DNA from: Actinomycetales bacterium | GTDB lineage: Bacteria > Actinomycetota > Actinomycetes > S36-B12 | DNA: 13,275 bases | Direction of reading: 5' to 3' | NCBI GenBank assembly: GCA_017849335.1 | Contig: JAFIHP010000316.1 | Span: 1-13,275, forward strand | Shown: one piece after another, positions 6,974 through 13,275 of the stretch | How positions within the stretch are numbered: position 1 is the first letter of the stretch | Layout of the letters: each line of letters begins with the position of its first letter | Translations under genes and position numbers: made by a program | The notes under the pieces: model-generated | What the model was told of the DNA's origin: nothing | The model's database searches: none | Seen by the model: only the letters and a program-made list of their open reading frames with translations

Positions 6974-9167
6974 CGGCCGCCGCAGCGGCGTCCTCGATCA
7001 CCGGGGCGAGCGAGAGCTTGCCGCGCGAGTCGATCTCCTTGATCTCGACCTGGACCTTGGAGCCGACCGTGAGCACGTCCTCGACGTTCTCGACGCGCTT
7101 GCCTCCCGCGAGCTTCTTGATCTCGGAGATGTGCAGCAGGCCGTCCTTGCCCGGCATGAGCGACACGAACGCCCCGAAGGTGGTCGTCTTGACGACCGTG
7201 CCCAGGTAGCGCTCGCCGACCTCCGGCATCGTCGGGTTCGCGATGTTGTTGATCGCGGTCCGTGCGGCCTCGGCCGACTCGCCGTTCGTCGCACCGATGT
7301 AGATGGTGCCGTCGTCCTGGATCGTGATGTCGGCGCCGGTGTCCTCCTGGATCTGGTTGATGATCTTGCCCTTCGGCCCGATCACCTCGCCGATCTTGTC
7401 CACCGGGATGGTGATGGCGATGACGCGCGGAGCGGTCGGTGCCATCTCGTCCGGTCCGTCGATCGCCTCGCTCATCACGTCGAGGATCGTCATCCGGGCG
7501 TCCCGCGCCTGCTGCAGAGCCTGCGCCAGGACCGAGGCCGGGATGCCGTCGAGCTTGGTGTCCAGCTGCAGCGCGGTCACGAACTCCTTGGTACCGGCGA
7601 CCTTGAAGTCCATGTCGCCGTAGGCGTCCTCCGCGCCGAGGATGTCGGTCAGCGCCACGTACTGCGTGGTGCCGTCGATCTCACCGGACACCAGGCCCAT
7701 CGCGATGCCGGCGACCGGCGCACGCAGCGGGACGCCGGCGTTGAGCAGCGACATCGTGGACGCGCACACCGAGCCCATCGACGTGGAGCCGTTGGAGCCC
7801 AGGGCCTCCGAGACCTGCCGGATGGCGTACGGGAACTCCTCCTTCGACGGCAGGACGGGGAGCAGGGCGCGCTCGGCGAGAGCGCCATGTCCGATCTCGC
7901 GACGCTTCGGGGAGCCGACACGGCCCGTCTCGCCGGTGGAGTACGGCGGGAAGTTGTAGTTGTGCATGTACCGCTTGCGGTTCTCCGGGCTGAGCGTGTC
8001 GAGCTGCTGCTCCATGCGAAGCATGTTCAGCGTCGTGACCCCGAGGATCTGGGTCTCGCCGCGCTCGAACAGCGCGGAGCCGTGGACGCGCGGCAGCACC
8101 TCGACCTCGGCCGAGAGCGGCCGGATGTCGGCGCGGCCACGACCGTCGATGCGGCCCTCGTCGCGGAGGACGCGCTCGCGGACGACCTTCTTGGTGACGG
8201 AGCGAACCGCCGCCGAGAGCTCCTTCTCGCGACCCTCGAACGAGGCACCGAGCTGACCGATGACGGCCGCCTTGATGTCGTCGAGCCGCTCCTCGCGGTC
8301 GGCCTTGCTGACGATGGTCATCGCGGCGCGGATGTCGTCGAGCGATGCCGCCTCGACCGCGTCATAGGCGTCGGCCTGGTAGTCCAGGAACACCGGGAAC
8401 TCGCGGAGCGGCTTCGCTGCCGCGGCCGCCAGCTCCGACTGCGCCTCGCACAGCGCGCGGATGAAGGGCTTGGCCGCCTCGAGACCCTCGGCCACGACCT
8501 CCTCGGTCGGTGCCGTGGCGCCGCCCGCGATCAGCTCGATCGTGCGCGTCGTCGCCTCGGCCTCGACCATCATGATGGCGACGTCGTCACCGGCGATCCG
8601 GCCGGCCACGACCATGTCGAACACGGCCTCCTCGAGCTGCTCGTGGGTCGGGAACGCGACCCACTGGCCGCGGATGAGCGCGACGCGCACGCCACCGATC
8701 GGGCCGCTGAAGGGCAGGCCGGACAGCTGGGTCGACGCCGACGCCGCGTTGATCGCCACGACGTCGTACAGGTCCTGCGGGTTGAGCGCCATCACCGTGA
8801 CGACGACCTGGACCTCGTTGCGCAGGCCCTTGGTGAACGTCGGGCGCAGCGGCCGGTCGATGAGCCGGCAGGTGAGGATCGCGTCCTCGGACGGACGACC
8901 CTCACGACGGAAGAACGAGCCGGGGATGCGCCCGATCGCGTACATCCGCTCCTCGACGTCGACCGTCAGCGGGAAGAAGTCGAACTGGTCCTTCGGGGTC
9001 TTGCCGGCCGTGGTGGCCGACAGGAGAAGCGTCTCGTCGTCGAGCGTGACGACGACAGAGCCGGCAGCCTGGCGCGCCAGCCGGCCGGTCTCGAACTTGA
9101 TGGTGCGCGTGCCGAACGAGCCGTTGTCGATGACGGCCTGAGCGGTCGAGATCTGGGGACCCTCCAC
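6966..9167 (-). CDS. pnp: Polyribonucleotide nucleotidyltransferase (PNPase)
   Basis: This is a phosphorolytic 3'-5' exoribonuclease and RNA polymerase; in Streptomyces it is the main RNA 3' polyadenylating enzyme. It has 733 residues. The order is: RNase PH domain 1 (about 10-150, with the RNA-binding FFRREGRP at 85-92); a helical domain (about 225-325); RNase PH domain 2 (about 335-550, with catalytic D514, D520 and K522 in EDAYGDMDFK); a KH domain with the GxxG loop G597-P-K-G600; and an S1 domain (about 650-718). All key residues are present. The start is the GTG at 9167, because AGGAGG (9178-9173) precedes it by 5 nt and the family N-terminus begins here; longer in-frame starts add non-homologous sequence. 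It lies downstream of rpsO across a 203-nt gap with a strong hairpin, as in other bacteria. Confidence 0.97.
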   Translation of the reverse strand: MEGPQISTAQAVIDNGSFGTRTIKFETGRLARQAAGSVVVTLDDETLLLSATTAGKTPKDQFDFFPLTVDVEERMYAIGRIPGSFFRREGRPSEDAILTCRLIDRPLRPTFTKGLRNEVQVVVTVMALNPQDLYDVVAINAASASTQLSGLPFSGPIGGVRVALIRGQWVAFPTHEQLEEAVFDMVVAGRIAGDDVAIMMVEAEATTRTIELIAGGATAPTEEVVAEGLEAAKPFIRALCEAQSELAAAAAKPLREFPVFLDYQADAYDAVEAASLDDIRAAMTIVSKADREERLDDIKAAVIGQLGASFEGREKELSAAVRSVTKKVVRERVLRDEGRIDGRGRADIRPLSAEVEVLPRVHGSALFERGETQILGVTTLNMLRMEQQLDTLSPENRKRYMHNYNFPPYSTGETGRVGSPKRREIGHGALAERALLPVLPSKEEFPYAIRQVSEALGSNGSTSMGSVCASTMSLLNAGVPLRAPVAGIAMGLVSGEIDGTTQYVALTDILGAEDAYGDMDFKVAGTKEFVTALQLDTKLDGIPASVLAQALQQARDARMTILDVMSEAIDGPDEMAPTAPRVIAITIPVDKIGEVIGPKGKIINQIQEDTGADITIQDDGTIYIGATNGESAEAARTAINNIANPTMPEVGERYLGTVVKTTTFGAFVSLMPGKDGLLHISEIKKLAGGKRVENVEDVLTVGSKVQVEIKEIDSRGKLSLAPVIEDAAAAADA

Positions 9168-9172
9168 GGGTG

Positions 9173-9178
9173 CCTCCT
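9173..9178 (-). promoter_or_regulatory. Ribosome binding site fixing the pnp start
   Basis: A perfect AGGAGG on the minus strand lies 5 nt before the GTG at 9167. It decides between this GTG and a longer in-frame ATG at 9233, and favours the GTG. Confidence 0.8.
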
Positions 9179-9335
9179 GTTTCCATGACAGGGGCGCACA
9201 CGCAGCCGGTGACGGTCTTCGATCGAGGCCCACGGGACGGTCGGCTCGTCGCCGACGCCGCCCCGGAGGTCACTACCGAGGACCGACGGACGTCCTTGCG
9301 GCGCCCCGGATTTCGGTGTGGGTATTCGATTGTCC

Positions 9336-9356
9336 GGCCCGGCGGTCCGCCGGGCC
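9336..9356 (-). terminator. rpsO-pnp intergenic hairpin (attenuator or RNase III site)
   Basis: Ten-base arms 9336-9345 and 9347-9356 are exact reverse complements with a single base between them, giving about nine G-C-rich pairs around a small loop. The structure lies 14 nt after the rpsO stop in the direction of transcription. It has no U-tract, so a partial terminator or a processing site is more likely than a complete stop. In E. coli and Streptomyces the rpsO-pnp gap contains an RNase III-cut hairpin through which PNPase controls its own message; the same role here is inferred. The rest of the gap (9168-9335) shows no gene and no clear promoter. Confidence 0.55.
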
Positions 9357-9370
9357 CGTACGTCGGACGC

Positions 9371-9640
9371 CTAGCGGCGGATGCCGAGACGCTCGATGAT
9401 CGTGCGGTAGCGGTTGATGTCGGTCTTGACCAGGTACTGCAGGAGCCGACGACGCTGACCGACCAGGATCAGCAGGCCACGCCGGCTGTGGTGGTCGTGC
9501 TTGTGCGACTTCAGGTGCTCGGTCAGGTCCGAGATCCGGCGGGTCAGGAGCGCGATCTGGACCTCGGGGCTTCCGGTGTCACCCGGCTTGGTCCCGTACT
9601 CGTCGATGATCTGCTGCTTGACGGCGCTGTCGAGAGACAT
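9371..9640 (-). CDS. rpsO: 30S ribosomal protein S15
   Basis: This is a primary 16S rRNA-binding protein of the small subunit platform that also contributes to a bridge with the 50S subunit. It has 89 residues, exactly the family length. The S15 signature runs through GDTGSPEVQIALLTRRI (20-36), the loop HLKSHKHDHHSRRGLL (42-57) carries rRNA-contacting residues, and the protein ends YRTIIERLGIRR. The ATG at 9640 is chosen because it matches the family N-terminus (MSLDSAVKQ) and has AAGGA upstream. The gap to ribF (9641-9745) contains a short hairpin over the ribF stop (9735-9747) and, reading minus, a -10-like TACCCT (9732-9727) without a good -35; a separate rpsO promoter is therefore only possible. 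Confidence 0.98.
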   Translation of the reverse strand: MSLDSAVKQQIIDEYGTKPGDTGSPEVQIALLTRRISDLTEHLKSHKHDHHSRRGLLILVGQRRRLLQYLVKTDINRYRTIIERLGIRR

Positions 9641-9745
9641 GACTTCCTTTCGAACGCCCGGAACGGGCGGGCTAGCGGACACGAATCGCAGCGCGGAACA
9701 CGCCCCACGACCGTCTGTACCGCGCAAGGGTACCAGCCCGGCGGG

Positions 9746-10687
9746 CTACGCCAGGCCGAGCACCGCCCGCGCGTTCACGACGTCCTCGCACATCTGGGCC
9801 ACGAGCGCGTCGGCACCGTCGAAGCGCAGCTGGCCCCGGAGCCGGTCGACGATCTCCACGCCGATCGGCTGGCCGTACAGGTCCAGGTCGTCCCGGCCGA
9901 GGACGTGCGCCTCGACGCGACGCTCCAGGCCGTCGAAGGTCGGGTTGGTGCCCACCGAGATCGCCGACGGCATCGCGGGTGCGTCCGGGCTGTCCAGCAG
10001 CCGCACCCAGCCGGCGTAGACGCCGTCGGACGGCACCGTCGGCGGAGCGGTCTGCACGGGCGCGATCGCCGACGCCGCAAGGTTGGCGGTCGGGAATCCC
10101 AGCTCGCGACCGCGGTGGTCGCCATGGACGACCTCGCCGTCGATGCGGTACGGACGCCCGAGCGCGACCGCCGCGGCGGCGACCTCACCGGCTTCGATCA
10201 ACGCACGTGTCGCCGTGGATGACCACCGCTGGCCGTGGTCGCCCGCCAGCGGAACGCCGACCACGGAGAACCCGGCGCGGGCGCCCTCGTCCTCCAGCGT
10301 CACCAGCGTTCCCGCAGCGCGGTGGCCGAACCGGAAGTCCGCGCCCACGACGACCGCCCGCGCACCCAGACGTCGCACGAGGACGTCCGCGACGAAGTCC
10401 TGGGGAGACATCGCCGCCGTGTCCTCGTCGAAGGCGAGGACCTCGACGACGTCCGCACCGGCACGCCGCAGCAGCTCGGCCCGGTGCTCCAGCGTCGCGA
10501 GCGACGTCGGGGCACGCTTCGGGCCGATCACGGCGAGGGGGTGCGGGTCGAACGTCATCGCCACGAGCGGCAGGCCCCGCAGGTCTGCCTGCTCCCTGGC
10601 CGCAGCGATCAGTGCCTGGTGTCCGCGGTGCACGCCGTCGAACACACCGATCGTGATGACAACGCCGTCCGCATGCCTGGTGTCCAT
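9746..10687 (-). CDS. ribF: Bifunctional riboflavin kinase / FAD synthetase
   Basis: This enzyme converts riboflavin to FMN (C-terminal kinase) and FMN to FAD (N-terminal adenylyltransferase) in the cytosol. It has 313 residues, the normal size. The N-terminal nucleotidyltransferase shows GVFDGVHRGH (14-23) with the HxGH motif H20-H23, FDPHP (46-50), GADFRFGH (115-122) and SSTATR (156-161). The kinase domain shows GFPTANL (197-203), the GTNPTFDG loop (246-253) and E259 in RRVEAHVL as catalytic base. The ATG at 10687 begins close to the first beta strand, and a GGGAG only 2 nt before it makes a weak ribosome binding site. Relatives often have about 10-15 more N-terminal residues, but the upstream frame shows no similar sequence. 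It lies 75 nt after truB, in the conserved truB-ribF-rpsO order. Confidence 0.96.
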   Translation of the reverse strand: MDTRHADGVVITIGVFDGVHRGHQALIAAAREQADLRGLPLVAMTFDPHPLAVIGPKRAPTSLATLEHRAELLRRAGADVVEVLAFDEDTAAMSPQDFVADVLVRRLGARAVVVGADFRFGHRAAGTLVTLEDEGARAGFSVVGVPLAGDHGQRWSSTATRALIEAGEVAAAAVALGRPYRIDGEVVHGDHRGRELGFPTANLAASAIAPVQTAPPTVPSDGVYAGWVRLLDSPDAPAMPSAISVGTNPTFDGLERRVEAHVLGRDDLDLYGQPIGVEIVDRLRGQLRFDGADALVAQMCEDVVNARAVLGLA

Positions 10688-10762
10688 CGCTCCCGAAGCG
10701 TAGGCGTTGCGGTCCTGGCGTCCGCGCTCAGGTCCACTCGACGGAACGACGCGAACGGTCGG

Positions 10763-11680
10763 CTAGGACGAGAAGACCGCGCGATACCGCGCGAGGCCGC
10801 CGTCGTCGACCGCGAGCGCGAGCATCTCCCCCGCGGACCCGACGATCGCCACCGGTTCGGGGGCACCGGGCGGACCCGCCCAGGTGATGCGCCGGCCGTG
10901 CCGGACAGCGTCCGCCTCCACGTCGGAGACCTCCCAGACCGGGAAGCATCGGCGGGCGACCGCGTCGAGCGGGACGAGCGCACCGGCGCCGTCGGCAGCC
11001 AACTGCTCCAGGGTGCGGCTCTCCGCCAGGGTGAACGGCCCGACGCGCGTGCGGCGCAGTGCGACGAGATGCCCACCCACGGCGAGCCGCTCGCCCAGGT
11101 CGCGCGCCACCGCCCGGACGTACGTGCCCGTGGAGCACTCGACGTCGACATCGACGTCAATCGCCGCAGCCGACCGACGGATGCCGCGGACGTCGAGCCG
11201 GGAGATCTCGACGGCACGCGGCGGCAGGTCGACGTCCTCACCGGCGCGGACGCGGTCGTGGGCCCGCCGCCCCTCGACCTTGATCGCGCTCACGCTGCTG
11301 GGCCGCTGGAGCACGGCCCCGGTCTGCGCCTGGAGGCCGTCGACGATCTCGGAGTCCGTGACGGACGCCAGCAGTACGGGGTCGGCGGTCGCTGTGACCT
11401 CGCCGTCGGCGTCGTCGCTGACGGTGCTCGCGCCGAGCCGGATCGTCGCCGCGTACTCCTTGTCCCGCAGTGCGAGATGGCCCAGCAGGCGCGTCGCTCT
11501 GCCGACGCCGAGCACCAGCACGCCGGTGGCCATCGGGTCGAGCGTGCCGGCATGGCCGACCTTCCGGGTACCCAGGGCGCGTCGCGCCCGGGCGACGACG
11601 TCGTGGGACGTCAGTCCGCCCGGCTTGTCGACGACGACGACCCCGTCGGGGCTCCCGGCTCCGGCGATGTCGCCGTTCAC
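10763..11680 (-). CDS. truB: tRNA pseudouridine(55) synthase
   Basis: This enzyme isomerises U55 in the T-psi-C arm of elongator tRNAs and also helps fold tRNA. It has 305 residues. It begins with the DKPGGLTSHDVV segment (18-29), followed by the catalytic motif GHAGTLDPMATG with D48. KEY (74-76) provides the conserved active-site tyrosine Y76, PSSVSAIKVEG runs at 127-137, and CSTGTYVR at 182-189. The C-terminal region (about 230-305) is the shorter actinobacterial type. The start is a GTG at 11680 overlapping the rbfA stop (GTGA), so the two are translationally coupled. Nothing unusual is seen in the coding sequence. Confidence 0.97.
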   Translation of the reverse strand: MNGDIAGAGSPDGVVVVDKPGGLTSHDVVARARRALGTRKVGHAGTLDPMATGVLVLGVGRATRLLGHLALRDKEYAATIRLGASTVSDDADGEVTATADPVLLASVTDSEIVDGLQAQTGAVLQRPSSVSAIKVEGRRAHDRVRAGEDVDLPPRAVEISRLDVRGIRRSAAAIDVDVDVECSTGTYVRAVARDLGERLAVGGHLVALRRTRVGPFTLAESRTLEQLAADGAGALVPLDAVARRCFPVWEVSDVEADAVRHGRRITWAGPPGAPEPVAIVGSAGEMLALAVDDGGLARYRAVFSS

Positions 11681-12174
11681 GCCCGGTCCGGCTCGCCTTC
11701 GCGGACCGCGTCGTCGGCCGTGTCGTCGGCCGTGTCGACCGGCCCGTCCTCGTCCTCGTCCGGGTGCCGGTACGGATCCGCGTCGCCGGCGTAGGTCGCG
11801 GTCGCCGCCTGGCGCTGCACCTCGGCGTCAGCAGCCGCCGCCTGCCGCAGCAGGTCCTCGACGTGCCGAGCGGTATCGGGAACGGCGTCGAGGACGAACT
11901 CCAGCGTCGGGGTGAACTTCACGCCGGTCTGGCGTCCGACCTCGCTTCGCAGCACGCCCTTGGCGGAGGCGAGGGCCGCCGCGCTCGCGGCGCGCGCCTC
12001 GTCGTCGCCGTACACCGTGTAGAAGACCGACGCCTCACGCAGGTCCGCGGTGATGCGCACGCCGGTGATCGTCACGAACCCCAGGCGCGGGTCCTTGATC
12101 CGCTGCTCCAGCATCTGCGCGACGATCACCTTGATGCGATCGGCCATCTTGCGCTGCCGGGCCTCGCTGCTCAT
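11677..12174 (-). CDS. rbfA: 30S ribosome-binding factor A
   Basis: This is a small KH-fold protein needed for late 16S rRNA processing and 30S maturation, and linked to cold adaptation. It has 165 residues, longer than the core family of about 120. The conserved core runs from MSSEARQRKMADRIKVIVAQ through KDPRLGFVTITGVRITADL (28-46), ASVFYTVYG (48-56) and KFTPTLEFVLD (86-96) to ARHVEDLL. The tail (about 130-165) is acidic and low in complexity (PDEDEDG, then a repeated TADD), a common variable extension in actinomycetes. The ATG at 12174 matches the family start and is preceded by a GGAGGGAG stretch. A DUF503 gene often lies between infB and rbfA in actinomycetes; here the 114-nt gap holds palindromes instead. 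It overlaps truB by 4 nt. Confidence 0.96.
   Translation of the reverse strand: MSSEARQRKMADRIKVIVAQMLEQRIKDPRLGFVTITGVRITADLREASVFYTVYGDDEARAASAAALASAKGVLRSEVGRQTGVKFTPTLEFVLDAVPDTARHVEDLLRQAAAADAEVQRQAATATYAGDADPYRHPDEDEDGPVDTADDTADDAVREGEPDRA
11710..11733 (-). repeat. 12-bp direct repeat inside the rbfA tail
   Basis: Two exact copies of GTCGTCGGCCGT (plus-strand reading, 11710-11721 and 11722-11733) are followed by the first four bases of a third. On the coding strand they give the repeated TADD in the acidic tail. It is in frame, so copy-number changes would lengthen or shorten the tail by four residues. Confidence 0.8.
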
Positions 12175-12194
12175 CACACTCTCCCTCCGTCCGC

Positions 12195-12208
12195 CCCGGC
12201 GGCCGGGA
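12195..12208. repeat. Shorter relative of the infB-rbfA palindrome
   Basis: CCCGGCGGCCGGGA matches 13 of 14 bases of the centre of the palindrome at 12255-12268, and CGAACG follows in both places. It can form a five-pair hairpin with a CGG loop. It may be a decayed second copy of the same element. It lies 20 nt upstream of the rbfA ATG on the transcript. Confidence 0.5.
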
Positions 12209-12240
12209 CGAACGCAACAATCGGGCCGCTGACAGGCCAC

Positions 12241-12281
12241 ATCCGTTCGTTTCTCCCGGTGGCCGGGAGAAACGAACGGAT
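12241..12281. repeat. Perfect 19-bp palindrome between infB and rbfA
   Basis: The arms 12241-12259 and 12263-12281 are exact reverse complements around a 3-nt loop (TGG on the plus strand). On the transcript the hairpin starts 7 nt after the infB stop. It has no U-tract. Its length and perfection exceed most simple terminators. It could attenuate or protect the infB message, uncouple rbfA from infB, or be a mobile palindromic repeat. Confidence 0.8.
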
Positions 12282-12288
12282 GGGTGGA

Positions 12289-13275
12289 CTATCCCTTGCG
12301 GGGCTTCTCCCGCATCTCGTACGTCTCGATGACGTCGTCGACGTGCAGGTCCTGGTACGAGCCGAGGTTGATACCGCACTCGAAGCCCTCGCGGACCTCG
12401 GTGACGTCGTCCTTGAAGCGCCGCAGGCCGACGATCGAGACGTTCTCCGCCACGACGGCTCCGTCGCGGACGAGGCGGGCCTTCGCGTTGCGGCGCACCT
12501 CGCCGGACTGCACGAGGCAGCCGGCGATCGTCCCGAACTTGCTGGACTTGAACACCTCGCGGACCTGGGCCTGCCCGAGCTGGACCTCCTCGAACTCCGG
12601 CTTGAGCATTCCGCGCAGCGCCGCCTCGACCTCTTCGATGGCCTGGTAGATGACGCTGTAGTAGCGGACGTCCACGCCCTCCTCGGTGGCCAGCTCCGCG
12701 ACCTTGCCCTCCGGCCGGACGTTGAAGCCGATGATGACGGCCTTCGACGCGCTGGCCAGCGTGACGTCGTTCTTGTTGATCGCGCCGACGCCGCGGTGGA
12801 TGACGCGCAGGTTGACCTCGTCGCCCACGTCGATCTTGAGGAGCGCGTCCTCGAGAGCCTCGACCGAACCGGACACGTCGCCCTTGATGATGAGGGTGAG
12901 GTCCTGGACCTCGCCCTTCTCCAAGGACTCCAGGAAGTCCTCGAGCGAACGCTTGACGCGGTTCCGGGCCAGCATGGCGTTGCGCTCGCGGGCCTGCCGC
13001 GTCTGGGCGATCTGCCGGGCGACCCGGTCCTCGGGCACGACCATGAAGCTGTCGCCCGCACCCGGAACCGAGGTCAGGCCGAGCACCTGCACCGGCATCG
13101 ACGGCGTCGCGACCTAGACCGGTCGGCCGTCGTCGTCGAGCATGGCGCGGACGCGCCCGAAGGCGTCGCCGGCCACGATCGAGTCGCCGGCGCGCAGCGT
13201 GCCGCGCTGGACCAGGACCGTCGCCACCGGACCGCGGCCGCGGTCCAGGTGCGCCTCGATGGCCACGCCCTGAGC
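12289..13275 (-). CDS. infB: Translation initiation factor IF-2, 3' part, interrupted by an in-frame TAG
   Basis: IF-2 is the GTPase that delivers initiator fMet-tRNA to the 30S subunit and promotes 50S joining. The window holds 329 codons of its 3' end; the variable N-terminus and the G domain lie off the right edge. From the edge the frame reads AQGVAIEAHLDRGRGPVATV, the domain II beta barrel, up to LDDDGRPV. A TAG follows at 13116-13114, then VATPSMPVQVLGLTSVPGAG and on through domain III (KGDVSGSVEAL) and the C-terminal fMet-tRNA-binding domain (ending VDDVIETYEMREKPRKG). Frame and conservation are continuous on both sides, so only one codon is wrong. The first possible restart is the ATG at 13098, which would give 269 residues, but it has no ribosome binding site and lies inside domain II. 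Either an error or a fresh mutation is likely. Confidence 0.93.
13114..13116 (-). other. In-frame amber codon within infB
   Basis: Reading minus, codon 54 of the visible infB frame is TAG, between GTC (13119-13117) and GTC (13113-13111). IF-2 homologues usually have a charged residue here, such as the E of the DVEVALPS segment in M. tuberculosis (from memory). GAG or AAG would each become TAG by one base change. Confidence 0.9.

Noticed and set aside
6882..9188. A 768-codon open frame on the plus strand opposite pnp
   Set aside because: It is an antisense shadow: high GC removes stop codons from frames opposite real genes. The protein is rich in Arg, Asp, Leu and Val with no recognisable domain, while the minus strand encodes a complete PNPase.
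9168..9233. N-terminal extension of PNPase from the ATG at 9233
   Set aside because: The perfect AGGAGG lies 5 nt before the GTG at 9167, and the extra 22 residues do not resemble PNPase.
13114..13116. Recoding of TAG as an amino acid (alternative genetic code)
   Set aside because: TAG ends pnp, rpsO, ribF, truB, the M16 gene and infB at their family-typical C-termini, so it is a normal stop in this organism.

Overview
The window is high-GC DNA from an actinomycete (Actinomycetota). The evidence is the very high G+C at third codon positions, the frequent GTG starts, and the gene order infB-rbfA-truB-ribF-rpsO-pnp-M16 peptidase-dapB, which is typical of that phylum. The protein sequences would fit Propionibacteriales or a nearby order, but the window alone cannot settle this.

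Left part (1-4233), accessory or regulatory. On the minus strand lie the start of a response regulator (cut by the window edge) and, just upstream of it, a large histidine kinase of about 756 residues. The kinase joins a normal kinase half to a second membrane block and a degenerate kinase-like half. Divergent from it, on the plus strand, are azlC and azlD (a branched-chain amino acid exporter pair with an ATGA overlap) and a small membrane-anchored PH-domain protein. The kinase, azlC and the PH gene each have a -10-like hexamer exactly 6 nt before the start codon, as expected for leaderless transcripts.

Middle (4234-4384). This convergent intergenic gap holds two long, related inverted repeats, which probably act as a bidirectional terminator or belong to a dispersed palindrome family.

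Right part (4385-13275), core genes all on the minus strand. In transcription order these are infB (3' part), rbfA, truB, ribF, rpsO, pnp, an M16 zinc peptidase, dapB and a small TPR-like membrane protein. They serve translation initiation, 30S maturation, tRNA modification, flavin cofactor synthesis, the ribosome, RNA decay, proteolysis and lysine/peptidoglycan precursor synthesis. Hairpins sit in the infB-rbfA and rpsO-pnp gaps.

The most striking observation is an in-frame TAG in infB at 13116-13114. The reading frame on both sides is clear, conserved IF-2 sequence. TAG ends several other genes here, so it is not a reassigned codon. A sequencing or assembly error, or a very recent point mutation, is the simplest reading; a split or restarted IF-2 is less likely. 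I found no convincing novel multi-gene system. Most of the window is well-conserved housekeeping sequence.
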